From Aquabacter sp. L1I39 (GTDB lineage: Bacteria; Pseudomonadota; Alphaproteobacteria; Rhizobiales; Xanthobacteraceae): a stretch of DNA of 64,000 bases. Positions within the stretch are counted from its first letter, which is position 1. Each line of letters opens with the position of its first letter. Under the pieces are notes generated by a model. It worked only from the letters and a program-made list of their open reading frames with translations, was not told where the DNA came from and did not search any database. This document shows positions 9,579 through 18,097 of the stretch, piece after piece. Position numbers and translations under genes: made by a program. The stretch is from assembly GCF_017742835.1 (NCBI RefSeq), contig NZ_CP072392.1:4487597-4551596 (forward strand), read 5' to 3'.

Positions 9579-9791
9579 CCCTGCGGGAGAGACCGGCCGT
9601 TTCCGCATCGTGCGGATCCTGCGCCGGCGCCGAAGGCGCAACCGCCCCGGAACCGCTCAGGCAAAAGGGCCGCAGGGGGACGAGCCTCTGGAAAGCAGGC
9701 GCACGGCGAAGCCATGCGTCTCACCGAAGGAGTAATCCGTGCCCGTTCCACCGGGTGCGGTGAAATCTCTCAGGTTCCGGTGACAGAGGGG
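9579..9791 (+). promoter_or_regulatory. tandem glycine riboswitch
   Basis: Two consecutive glycine aptamers. Aptamer 1 (about 9579-9680) has the core GGGAGAGACC, GCCGAAGGCGCAA, CTCAGGCAAAAGG and a P1 helix CCCTGC/GCAGGG. Aptamer 2 (about 9683-9791) has CACCGAAGGAGTAA, CTCTCAGGTTCCGGTGACAGAGG and a P1 helix CCTCTG/CAGAGG. Both match the known family consensus, and the next gene is gcvT, its most common target. Glycine binding is expected to control read-through at the adjacent terminator hairpin (9799-9823). Confidence 0.96.
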
Positions 9792-9798
9792 GCGCCGC

Positions 9799-9823
9799 AC
9801 GGGCCGAAGGGCCCGTTTGTTTT
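9799..9823 (+). terminator. attenuator hairpin of the glycine riboswitch
   Basis: The stem ACGGGCC (9799-9805) with GGCCCGT (9810-9816) and loop GAAG is followed by TTTGTTTT. It starts eight bases after aptamer 2 and ends 23 bases before the gcvT start. This placement suggests transcription attenuation, with glycine allowing read-through as in other gcv operons. Confidence 0.88.
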
Positions 9824-9846
9824 GGCGCGACCCCCAGGATTCCGGA

Positions 9847-11004
9847 ATGGCTCAGGCTGCAGACGACGCCTCCCTTCTCCAAACCCCCCTTCATGCGGCC
9901 CATGCCGCTCTCGGTGCCCGGCTCGTGCCGTTCGCCGGCTATGAGATGCCGGTGCAATATCCGCAGGGCATCCTGGCCGAGCATGCCTGGACGCGCGCGG
10001 AAGCCGGCCTGTTCGATGTCTCCCACATGGGTCAGGCCCTGCTGGTGGGGCCGGACCACGCCACCACCGCGCGGGCACTTGAAGCCCTGTGCCCGGCGGA
10101 CTTCGTCAATCTGAAGCACGGCCAGCAGCGCTATTCGCAGCTTCTTGCGGAGGATGGCGGCATCCTGGATGACCTCATGGTCACCCGCCCGCTCGATCCG
10201 CAGATGGATGGCAAGCTGATCCTGGTGGTGAACGCCGCCACCAAGGATGCGGACTATGCCCATATCGCCGCCCACTTGTCCGATGGCGTCGTCCTCCACC
10301 CCCAGGAGGACCGGGCGCTTCTGGCGCTGCAGGGGCCCAAGGCCGCGACGGTGCTGGCGCGCCTGAGCCCCGAGGCGGCCGCCCTGACCTTCATGAGCGC
10401 CACTCCCACCACGGTGGCCGGCGCCTATGCCCACATCTCCCGCTCCGGCTATACCGGCGAGGACGGCTATGAAATCTCCATCCCCGCCGCCGAGGCGGTG
10501 AAGGTGTGGGAGGCGCTGCTCGCCGAACCGGAGGTCAAGCCCATCGGCCTCGGCGCCCGCGATTCCCTGCGCCTGGAAGCCGGCCTCTGCCTTTACGGCC
10601 ACGACATCGACCCCACCACCTCCCCGGTGGAAGGCGGTCTCGTCTGGTCCATGCAGAAGCGGCGGCGGGAGGAGGGCGGCTTTCCCGGCGCGGCGCGCAT
10701 CCAGCGCGAGTTGAAGGAGGGGCCGGCGCGGGTGCGCGTGGGCCTCAAGCTGGAGGGCCGCGCCCCCGCCCGCGAGGGCGCCGAGATCGCCAAGGATGGC
10801 GCGGTGGTGGGCAAGATCACTTCCGGCGGCTTTGCTCCCACGCTCAATGCGCCCATCGCCATGGGCTATGTGCCGCCCGCGCTCGCCGCGCCCGGCACCG
10901 CCCTTGAAATCCTGGTGCGCGGCAAAGCCTTGCCCGCCACCGTCGTCACACTGCCGTTCGTGCCGAACCGCTATGCCCGCACCATCGCTCCCCGGGGGAA
11001 CTGA
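9847..11004 (+). CDS. gcvT: glycine cleavage system T protein (aminomethyltransferase)
   Basis: Transfers the methylene group from aminomethyl-lipoyl GcvH to tetrahydrofolate, releasing ammonia. The 385-residue protein has family features such as FDVSHMGQ near the N terminus, a central YTGEDGYE motif and GLGARDSLRLEAGL, with the C-terminal barrel domain. ATG 9847 is preferred over TTG 9817, which lies in the terminator T-tract. It is the first gene of the riboswitch-controlled operon, and gcvH follows after 3 bases. Confidence 0.97.
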   Translation: MAQAADDASLLQTPLHAAHAALGARLVPFAGYEMPVQYPQGILAEHAWTRAEAGLFDVSHMGQALLVGPDHATTARALEALCPADFVNLKHGQQRYSQLLAEDGGILDDLMVTRPLDPQMDGKLILVVNAATKDADYAHIAAHLSDGVVLHPQEDRALLALQGPKAATVLARLSPEAAALTFMSATPTTVAGAYAHISRSGYTGEDGYEISIPAAEAVKVWEALLAEPEVKPIGLGARDSLRLEAGLCLYGHDIDPTTSPVEGGLVWSMQKRRREEGGFPGAARIQRELKEGPARVRVGLKLEGRAPAREGAEIAKDGAVVGKITSGGFAPTLNAPIAMGYVPPALAAPGTALEILVRGKALPATVVTLPFVPNRYARTIAPRGN

Positions 11005-11007
11005 CCG

Positions 11008-11385
11008 ATGACCGAGACCCGCTACACCAAGGATCACGAATATGTCCGCCTGGAAGGCGACGTGGCCGTGATTGGCATCACCGACTACGCCCAGAGCCAG
11101 CTGGGCGACGTGGTCTATGTGGACCTGCCCGAAATCGGCGAGGCCGTGGAGCAGGGCAAGGAAGCCGCCGTGGTCGAGAGCGTGAAGGCGGCGAGCGAAG
11201 TCTATGCGCCGCTCTCCGGCGAGGTGGTGGAGGTCAATTCCGACCTGGAAGCCGCCCCGGCCACCGTCAATGAGGATGCGGAAGGCAAGGGCTGGTTCGT
11301 CAAGCTCAAGCTCGCTGATCCCGCCCAGTTCGCCGGCCTCATGACCGAGGCGGACTACAAGGCCTTCCTGGAAACCATCGCCTGA
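11008..11385 (+). CDS. gcvH: glycine cleavage system H protein
   Basis: Lipoyl carrier that shuttles the aminomethyl group among the P, T and L proteins. It is 125 residues, standard length. The lipoylation site is K60 in [10 protein letters not shown], flanked by the conserved lipoyl-domain glycines. It lies directly between gcvT and the osmC-like gene in the gcv operon. Confidence 0.98.
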   Translation: MTETRYTKDHEYVRLEGDVAVIGITDYAQSQLGDVVYVDLPEIGEAVEQGKEAAVVESVKAASEVYAPLSGEVVEVNSDLEAAPATVNEDAEGKGWFVKLKLADPAQFAGLMTEADYKAFLETIA

Positions 11386-11428
11386 GCGGGACACCCGCCC
11401 GCGCGGCCCGTCGAAAAAGAGGTGCATC

Positions 11429-11902
11429 ATGGCCCACGCTTACAACGCCACCATCTCCTGGAGCCGGGGCGAGGCTGTCTTCTCGGACGGCCGCTACAGC
11501 CGGGGCCATATGTGGACCTTTGACGGGCTGTCCTTCCCGGGTTCCTCCTCTCCCCTCGTGGTGCGCCCCCCGCTCTCGCGGGAGGACGCCATCGATCCCG
11601 AGGAGGCGCTGGTGGGGGCGCTGGCCAGCTGCCACATGCTGTTCTTCCTGGATTTCGCCCGCAAGGCCGGCTTCGTGGTGGACAGCTATTCCGATGCCGC
11701 CGTGGGCGAGATGGGCCCGAACGCCTCCGGCAAGCTCTATGTGGCACGCATCACGCTGAACCCCGATGCCCGCTTCTCCGGCGAGAAGCTCCCCTCGGCC
11801 GAGGACATCGCCGCCCTTCATCACCGCGCCCATGAGGAATGCTATGTGGGGCATTCCCTGCGCGCGGACATCGTCATTTCCCCCGTGTTGCCGCCCGCCT
11901 GA
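11429..11902 (+). CDS. OsmC/Ohr-family protein inside the gcv operon
   Basis: A 157-residue OsmC-like protein. The family reduces organic or fatty-acid hydroperoxides using two cysteines; here candidate cysteines lie in LASCHMLFF (about residue 69) and HEECYVGHS (about 137). The spacing and the HEEC motif fit the YhfA/OsmC branch better than classical Ohr. The ATG has an upstream AAAGAGGTG. It lies between gcvH and gcvPA on the same strand with short gaps, so it is probably cotranscribed under glycine control. One guess is protection of lipoyl or thiol cofactors; nothing in the sequence proves it. Confidence 0.88.
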   Translation: MAHAYNATISWSRGEAVFSDGRYSRGHMWTFDGLSFPGSSSPLVVRPPLSREDAIDPEEALVGALASCHMLFFLDFARKAGFVVDSYSDAAVGEMGPNASGKLYVARITLNPDARFSGEKLPSAEDIAALHHRAHEECYVGHSLRADIVISPVLPPA

Positions 11903-11924
11903 GGCGGGTGCCAGGAAGTCTGAC

Positions 11925-13268
11925 ATGAGATACTTGCCCCTGACGCCAGAGGATCGCGCCGACATGCTGGCGCGCATCGGCGTCTCCGCCGTGGACGAGC
12001 TGTTCGCCGACATCCCCGCCGACAAGCGCCAGACGGCGCTGCCCGATCTGCCGCTGCGGCGCGGCGAGATGGAGGTGGAGCGCGCGCTCTCCCGCCTCGC
12101 CGCCCGCAACGTGCCGGCGGGCTCGGTGCCCTTCTTCGTGGGTGCGGGGGCCTATCGCCACCATGTGCCGGCGACGGTCGACCATCTGATCCAGCGCTCG
12201 GAATTCCTGACCTCCTACACACCCTACCAGCCCGAGATCGCCCAGGGCACGCTGCAATATCTGTTCGAGTTCCAGACCCAGGTGGCGGAATTGACCGGCA
12301 TGGAGGTGGCCAATGCCTCCATGTATGACGGCTCCACCGCTGCCGCCGAGGCGGTGCTGATGGCCCATCGCCTCACCAAGCGGGGCAAGGCGGTGCTGGC
12401 GGGGAACCTGCACCCCCATTATCGCGAGACCATCGCCACGGTGAGCCGCTATGCGGACCTGCCGCTGGAGAGCCTCACCCCCGTCCCGGCGGGGGGAGAG
12501 GACATTCTTTCCGCCATCGACCAGAGCGTCTCCTGCGTGGTGGTGCAGAGCCCCGACGTGTTCGGCAATCTGGTGGACCTCAAACCCATCGCGGAAAAGG
12601 CCCATGCGGCCGGCGCGCTGTTGGTGGCGGTGTTCACCGAGGCGGTGTCGCTGGGCCTGGTGGAGCCCCCGGGCGCCCAGGGCGCCGACATCGTGGTGGG
12701 CGAGGGCCAGTCCATCGGCAATGCCCTGAATTTCGGTGGCCCCTATGTGGGCCTGTTCGCCACCCGCGCCAAATTCGTGCGCCAGATGCCCGGCCGCCTC
12801 GCCGGCGAGACGGTGGACGCGGAAGGCCGGCGCGGCTTCGTGCTGACGCTCTCCACCCGCGAGCAGCATATCCGCCGCGAGAAGGCGACGTCCAACATCT
12901 GCACCAATTCGGGCCTGTGTGCGCTGGCCTTCACCATCCATCTCTCGCTCCTGGGCGAAGCCGGCCTGACGCGGCTTGCCCGCATCAACCATGCGGCCGC
13001 CTGCGATCTGGCCGACAAGCTCGCCGCCCTCGACAAGGTGGCGGTGGTGAACGCCTCCTTCTTCAACGAATTCACCATCCGCGTGGCCGGCAATGCGGCC
13101 GAGGTGGTGGAGAAGCTGGCCGCCAAGGGCATTCTCGGCGGCGTGCCCTATTCCCGCCTCGCGCCCCAGGCGGGGCTTGATGATTTGATCCTGGTGGCCG
13201 CCACCGAGGTGACCACGGACGAGGATCGCGCCGCCTATGCGGCCGCGCTGAACGAGGTGCTGGCATGA
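11925..13268 (+). CDS. gcvPA: glycine dehydrogenase (decarboxylating) subunit 1
   Basis: N-terminal half of the pyridoxal-phosphate-dependent P protein. With GcvPB it decarboxylates glycine and passes the aminomethyl group to GcvH. The 447-residue protein has the expected length for the split form and family motifs such as [13 protein letters not shown] and [13 protein letters not shown] 11925 follows AGGAAG, while the longer upstream frame overlaps the osmC gene. A 181-bp gap carrying palindromic repeats separates it from gcvPB. Confidence 0.97.
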   Translation: MRYLPLTPEDRADMLARIGVSAVDELFADIPADKRQTALPDLPLRRGEMEVERALSRLAARNVPAGSVPFFVGAGAYRHHVPATVDHLIQRSEFLTSYTPYQPEIAQGTLQYLFEFQTQVAELTGMEVANASMYDGSTAAAEAVLMAHRLTKRGKAVLAGNLHPHYRETIATVSRYADLPLESLTPVPAGGEDILSAIDQSVSCVVVQSPDVFGNLVDLKPIAEKAHAAGALLVAVFTEAVSLGLVEPPGAQGADIVVGEGQSIGNALNFGGPYVGLFATRAKFVRQMPGRLAGETVDAEGRRGFVLTLSTREQHIRREKATSNICTNSGLCALAFTIHLSLLGEAGLTRLARINHAAACDLADKLAALDKVAVVNASFFNEFTIRVAGNAAEVVEKLAAKGILGGVPYSRLAPQAGLDDLILVAATEVTTDEDRAAYAAALNEVLA

Positions 13269-13298
13269 CCGCCGCCATCTCCATTCGCGCGACGCGCT

Positions 13299-13401
13299 CC
13301 CTCTCCCGCTTGCGGGGGAGGGCCGGGGAGGGGGCCATAGGGGCGTGCGCGCCATCGGTCTTTTCCCCCTCCCTGACCCTTCCCCGCTTCGCGGGAGAGG
13401 G
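13299..13401. repeat. inverted pair of REP-like palindromes between gcvPA and gcvPB
   Basis: Copy 1 (13299-13322) and copy 2 (13377-13401) are near matches of the palindromes at 509-533 and 405-429 respectively. Each forms a hairpin with 11-bp arms. They occupy the 181-bp gap between two genes of one complex and could affect processing or read-through of the gcv transcript. Confidence 0.8.
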
Positions 13402-13449
13402 GATTGCGGCGCCCATGGCGGCTGCCGCCCGACTGTTCGAGGTGCGCTC

Positions 13450-15018
13450 ATGAATCGCGAAGGACGCGGCGCCACCACGCCCGCACAGACCACCCAAGCC
13501 GCTGGCCCCAATACCTTCACCGGCAACCGGGCCCTTGAGCTGGAAGAGGGCCTCCTGTTCGAGGTCGGCCGCGCCGAGGTGACCGGCGTCGATCTCGACG
13601 AGCCCGCCGCCTTCACGCCCCGCCTCGGCGGGCTGGAGCGCACCGCCCCCCTCGGCCTGCCCGGCCTCTCCGAGCCGGAGGCCATGCGCCATTATGTGCG
13701 CCTGTCGCGCATGAATTACGGCATCGACAGCGGCCTGTTCCCGCTGGGATCGTGCACCATGAAGCACAATCCGCGCCTGAACGAGCGCATGGCGCGCCTG
13801 CCCGGCTTTGCCGATGTGCACCCCCTCCAGCCCCAGTCCACGGTGCAGGGCGCGCTGGGCGTCATCGCGGAACTCAGCCGCTGGCTGCTGACGCTCACCG
13901 GCATGAGCGGCGTCGCCTTCACCCCCAAGGCCGGCGCCCACGGTGAATTGTGCGGCATGATGGCCATCAAGGCCGCCCACGAGGCGTCCGGCCAGAAGCG
14001 CCACATCGTGCTGGTGCCCGAGAGCGCCCATGGCACCAACCCGGCCACCGCCTCCCTGATCGGCTATGAGGTGAAGTCCATCCCCGCCCGTCCGGACGGC
14101 ACGGTGGACCCTGAAAGCGTGAAGGCGGCGCTCACCCCGCAGGTGGCGGCGCTCATGCTCACCAATCCCAACACCTGCGGCCTGTTCGAGGCCGACGTGG
14201 TGGAGATCGCCGCCGCCGTCCACGCAGCCGGCGCCTATTTCTATGCGGACGGGGCGAACTTCAACGCCATCCTCGGCAAGGTGCGCATCGGCGATCTCGG
14301 CGTCGACGCCATGCACATCAACCTGCACAAGACCTTCTCCACGCCCCATGGCGGCGGCGGGCCGGGTGCGGGGCCGGTGGTGCTGTCTGCCGCGCTCGCC
14401 CCCTTCGCGCCCGTGCCGGCGCTGGTGGCGGATGGCAATGGCCTGCGCCTCGTGGAAGCGGAAGGCGATGCGGGCGCCGAGCAGGCGCTCGGCCGCATGA
14501 GCGCATTCCACGGCCAGATGGGCATGTTCGTGCGCGCCCTGGCCTGGATGTTCTCCCATGGGGCCGACGGCATGCGCCAGGCCTCCGAGGATGCGGTGCT
14601 CTCCGCCAATTATATCCGCGCCAGCCTGAAGGACGTGATGAGCGTGCCCTTCGGCGAGCGGCCGGCCATGCATGAGGCCCTGTTCGACGATGCCTGGCTC
14701 GCCGGCACGGGGCTCTCGACGCTGGACGTGGCCAAGGCGCTCATCGACGAGGGCTACCACCCCATGACGGTCTATTTCCCGCTGGTGGTGCACGGCGCCA
14801 TGCTGATCGAGCCCACCGAGAGCGAGTCCAAGGCCACCCTGGACCTGTTCATCGGTGCCCTGCGCGATCTCGCCTTCGCCGCCAAGGCGGGGGACAAGGA
14901 GCGCTTCCTCGGCGCCCCCCATTACGCCCCGCGCCGCCGCCTGGACGAAACCCGCGCCGCCCGCTCCCCGGTGCTGCGCTGGACAAAGCCGGCGGCGCTG
15001 CCGCAAGCGGCGGAATAG
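13450..15018 (+). CDS. gcvPB: glycine dehydrogenase (decarboxylating) subunit 2
   Basis: C-terminal half of the P protein, carrying the pyridoxal-phosphate lysine. The 522-residue protein has the cofactor-lysine motif NLHKTFSTPHGGGG with K at about 294, and GSCTMKHNPR and ESAHGTNPA typical of the family. I start at ATG 13450 because the longer frame runs into the palindromic repeats. It is the last gene of the operon, followed by a strong terminator. Confidence 0.96.
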   Translation: MNREGRGATTPAQTTQAAGPNTFTGNRALELEEGLLFEVGRAEVTGVDLDEPAAFTPRLGGLERTAPLGLPGLSEPEAMRHYVRLSRMNYGIDSGLFPLGSCTMKHNPRLNERMARLPGFADVHPLQPQSTVQGALGVIAELSRWLLTLTGMSGVAFTPKAGAHGELCGMMAIKAAHEASGQKRHIVLVPESAHGTNPATASLIGYEVKSIPARPDGTVDPESVKAALTPQVAALMLTNPNTCGLFEADVVEIAAAVHAAGAYFYADGANFNAILGKVRIGDLGVDAMHINLHKTFSTPHGGGGPGAGPVVLSAALAPFAPVPALVADGNGLRLVEAEGDAGAEQALGRMSAFHGQMGMFVRALAWMFSHGADGMRQASEDAVLSANYIRASLKDVMSVPFGERPAMHEALFDDAWLAGTGLSTLDVAKALIDEGYHPMTVYFPLVVHGAMLIEPTESESKATLDLFIGALRDLAFAAKAGDKERFLGAPHYAPRRRLDETRAARSPVLRWTKPAALPQAAE

Positions 15019-15042
15019 GCGGCTTACGCGCTGGAAGCTGGA

Positions 15043-15075
15043 ACGGCCCCGCCTGCGCGGGGCCGTTTTCTTTTG
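15043..15075 (+). terminator. gcv operon terminator
   Basis: A perfect 10-bp stem ACGGCCCCGC (15043-15052) with GCGGGGCCGT (15057-15066), loop CTGC, then TTTCTTTT, 24 bases after the gcvPB stop. Confidence 0.92.
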
Positions 15076-15111
15076 CGCGGCGCCCCCATGCCAGGGCCGG
15101 AGCAGCGCGCC

Positions 15112-16335
15112 TCAGTCCGCGCCGGGTTCGGCGGGGGGCAAGGGGAGGGGAGAGGCCTGCGGGATAGGCACCGAATAATAGCGGCGCTGCGGCACGGAGC
15201 CGGTCTCGGCCGGTCCGCCTTGGGTCGGCGCGTAGGACATGGGGCCGGGCGGGCGGAGCGTGGAGGGCTGGGGCACGGCGCCCGGCGGCATGAGCACGCG
15301 CTGGAACGGATCGCTGGCCGGCGCCGGCGGCGCCTTCACATAAGGCGGGGGATAGGCCGGCTGCGGATAGGCGGCTTGGGCCGGCGGCTCCGCCTGGGGC
15401 GGCAGCGCGCCTTGGGGATGGGGCGAGATGTCCATGGGCGCTCCCGCGCCCCGGGCGCCATAGTCCGGCGCGGCGGGGGGCAGGCTCGACATGGGTACCC
15501 CATAGCCGGCGCCCGGCGCCTTCTGCGGCATGGGCTCGGGCGCGGCGGCGGGCGGCGGGTTGCCATAGGGGAAGGAGGGCGGGGCGATGATCGGATTGCC
15601 CTGCGGCGCCTTCAAAGGCATCTGCTGGCGCGCCATGACCGGGGGCGGCATGGGGCTGGGCTTGGGCTTGCAGATGGTGGCGCCCTTGGCGTGGCGCATC
15701 AGGTCCACATGCAGGTGGTCGTAGTGGAAGATGTTGGAGCCCGGCGCCAGCGTGGTGGTGAAGACGTCGCACGCCCCCGCTTGCACCTGGAGCAGGAAAC
15801 CGCGCGCTTCGTTCGGGCCGCGCCAATTGTTCTTCACGCTGATCTCGCGCCCGTCGGCAAACCGGAACGCGCCGATATCCAGGGCATTGCCGAAGGCATG
15901 CTCGGAAATCTTGGCGTTGGGATCCCCGTTCATGCCGCGGCAGGAATAGGAGGACATCTGGGTGATGCCCACCACCGGCGCGCCCATCCAGGCCATGGCG
16001 GCGGGCTGGACCACTTCCTCCAGCCAAATATTGACGTTGCGGGCCATGGGGCAGGCGAGCACCGCGCGGGGCTTCACCTCCACCTGGCCGTCCTCGAAGG
16101 CGGAGATGCGAAACGGGTGCTCCATGCCGCAGACGCCGGGGCCGTTGATGGCCGAGGCCGGCTCCACATAGGCGGAGACGGTGATGCCCTTCTGGGCGAT
16201 GCACTGCTCTTCCGCCTCGGCGCGCCAGGGCTCCCGTCGGTCGAACAGTCCGAACCGACAGCCCGACAGGAGCCCCACGCAGACGAGCGGGGCTACGAGA
16301 TACCTGAACACTCCGCGCGTCATGCTCTGGAGCAT
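15112..16335 (-). CDS. extensin-like lipoprotein with proline-rich tail
   Basis: A 407-residue envelope protein. An N-terminal signal ends in a lipobox-like LLSGC (about residue 26), so lipid anchoring is likely. The conserved domain (about residues 40-240) has features of the extensin-like C-terminal family, including SYSCRGMNG, SEHAFGNALDIGAF and HYDHLHVDL. These His/Asp patterns resemble metal-dependent peptidoglycan peptidase folds. The C-terminal 150 residues are proline/alanine-rich and probably disordered. An in-frame ATG at 16323 would shorten it by four residues. It lies 75 bp downstream of dadA on the same strand. Confidence 0.88.
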   Translation of the reverse strand: MLQSMTRGVFRYLVAPLVCVGLLSGCRFGLFDRREPWRAEAEEQCIAQKGITVSAYVEPASAINGPGVCGMEHPFRISAFEDGQVEVKPRAVLACPMARNVNIWLEEVVQPAAMAWMGAPVVGITQMSSYSCRGMNGDPNAKISEHAFGNALDIGAFRFADGREISVKNNWRGPNEARGFLLQVQAGACDVFTTTLAPGSNIFHYDHLHVDLMRHAKGATICKPKPSPMPPPVMARQQMPLKAPQGNPIIAPPSFPYGNPPPAAAPEPMPQKAPGAGYGVPMSSLPPAAPDYGARGAGAPMDISPHPQGALPPQAEPPAQAAYPQPAYPPPYVKAPPAPASDPFQRVLMPPGAVPQPSTLRPPGPMSYAPTQGGPAETGSVPQRRYYSVPIPQASPLPLPPAEPGAD

Positions 16336-16410
16336 GGGGCGGGGAGATTGAAATGGCGTTAATGCCGCAGGGGGGCGGACGGGAAAATCAGGCCGCCAAC
16401 CCTTGCGGCG

Positions 16411-17664
16411 TCAGCGGTAGCGGGAAAGGGTGAGGCCCTCCATGTCGATCTCCGGCTTCCGCCCGGTGATGAGATCGGCCATCACCCGCCCGGTGCCCGC
16501 CGCCATGGTCCAGCCCAGCGTGCCGTGGCCGGTGGACAGGTGCAGATTGGCATAGCGGGTCGGTCCCAGCACCGGCGTGCCGTCCGGCGTCATGGGGCGA
16601 AGGCCGGTCCAGAAGGTGCCGGTCTCCACCTTGCCGCCATCGGGGAAGAGATCGCGCACCACATGTTCCAGCGTGCCCCGGCGGCTCGGGCGCAAGGCGA
16701 GGTCGAAGCCGGCCAGTTCCGCCGTGCCGCCCGCCCGGATGCGGTCGCCAAGGCGGGTCACCGCCACCTTGAAGGTCTCGTCCATGACGGTGGATTCCGG
16801 CGCCCCGGCCGCATCGGTGATGGGCACGGTGAGCGAATAGCCCTTCACCGGATAGACCGGCACCGACAGCCCGATGGTCTTCAAAAGCGCGGTGGAATAG
16901 GAGCCAAGCGCCGCCACATAGACATCGCCGGTCACTAACCCCCGGTCGGTGCGAACGCCGGTGATCTTGTCCCCCGCCGCCTCGATGCCGGCAATGGTGC
17001 GCCCATAGGAGAAGACGGCGCCCCGTTCTGCGGCCAGCGCCGCCAGGGCGGTGGTGAATTTGAAGCAGTCGCCGGTCTCGTCGCCGGGCAGGCGCAAGCC
17101 GCCGGCATATTTGCCCGCCACCCGCGCCAGGGCCGGTTCCACGGCGACGCAGCCGGCGGGGTCGAGGATCTCATACGGCACGCCGAAGCGTTCGAGGACG
17201 GCGGTGTCGGAGCCCACATGGTCCAGCTGGGCCTGCGTGCGGAACAGTTGCAGCGTGCCCTGCATGCGGGCGTCATATTGCACGCCGGTGCGCTGGCGCA
17301 GGGCGATCAGGCAGTCGCGGCTATATTCGGCAAGGCGCACCATGCGCCCCTTGTTGCGGGCGTAGCGGCCTTCCGTGCAATTGGCCAGCAAGTGCAGGCC
17401 CCAGCGGATCATGTCCAGGTCGAGGCGCGGGCGCACCACCAGAGGCGGGTGGGACATGAGCAGCCATTTGATGGCCTTCTGGGGCAGGCCCGGCCCCGCC
17501 CAGGGGGCGGAATAGCCGGGCGAGACCTCGCCCGCATTGGCAAAGGAGGTCTCCAGCCCCGCCCCCGCCTGCCGTTCGATCACCTCCACCCCATGGCCTT
17601 CTTCGGCGAGGTAATAAGCGAGCGTGGTGCCGATGACGCCGGCGCCCAGAATGACGATGCGCAT
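16411..17664 (-). CDS. dadA: D-amino acid dehydrogenase small subunit
   Basis: An FAD-dependent, membrane-associated dehydrogenase that oxidises D-amino acids (typically D-alanine) to 2-oxo acids and passes electrons to the respiratory chain. The 417-residue protein begins with the dinucleotide-binding motif ILGAGVIG and has the family segment [14 protein letters not shown] 17664 places this motif at the very N terminus. The frame upstream adds 17 unrelated residues. No alanine racemase gene adjoins it. The extensin-like gene lies downstream on the same strand. Confidence 0.93.
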   Translation of the reverse strand: MRIVILGAGVIGTTLAYYLAEEGHGVEVIERQAGAGLETSFANAGEVSPGYSAPWAGPGLPQKAIKWLLMSHPPLVVRPRLDLDMIRWGLHLLANCTEGRYARNKGRMVRLAEYSRDCLIALRQRTGVQYDARMQGTLQLFRTQAQLDHVGSDTAVLERFGVPYEILDPAGCVAVEPALARVAGKYAGGLRLPGDETGDCFKFTTALAALAAERGAVFSYGRTIAGIEAAGDKITGVRTDRGLVTGDVYVAALGSYSTALLKTIGLSVPVYPVKGYSLTVPITDAAGAPESTVMDETFKVAVTRLGDRIRAGGTAELAGFDLALRPSRRGTLEHVVRDLFPDGGKVETGTFWTGLRPMTPDGTPVLGPTRYANLHLSTGHGTLGWTMAAGTGRVMADLITGRKPEIDMEGLTLSRYR

Positions 17665-18097
17665 GAGGGGCCTCCCCGAGAGCCGGCGGCCCAAGGCGAT
17701 CATCGCCCGCGCCACGGCACCGCTTCAGACTAGATCCTGATCCGATCAGGTTGAACCAATCTGATCGGTGAATCCGCCTCCATTCAGAACGTGGGAGGGC
17801 GATTGAGCGACCAGAGGGGACCGCGTGATGGCTCCATTCGGCCGGATCGCGCTCCCGGCATATTTCGCCATCCGGGAAAGGGTGATGGCGCGCCGCCCGA
17901 CCAGGGCGTCGCGCTCCGTACCCCCGCGGCAGGTGCGACTTGCCCGGAGAGCGATCCGGGTGGGCGATCCGCGAGGGTGATGTCTGGTCCGCCATCCCGC
18001 GCCTTGCCGAGGACCCCCGCAGGGCCTATCGACGCGGCGCGGGCGGCTTGGCCCGACGCCATCCCTCCTGATGGCCGAAGGGGTCTTGCTTTCGTCC
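17665..18097. other. divergent intergenic region dadA/murJ
   Basis: I see no gene in these 433 bases. About 17733-17772 holds several GATC-centred palindromic stretches (GATCCTGATCCGATCAGG, then CTGATCGG), which look like a dispersed intergenic repeat, though I saw only one copy in this window. The remainder is G+C-rich. Promoters for both flanking genes should lie here, but none is clear to me. Confidence 0.5.
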
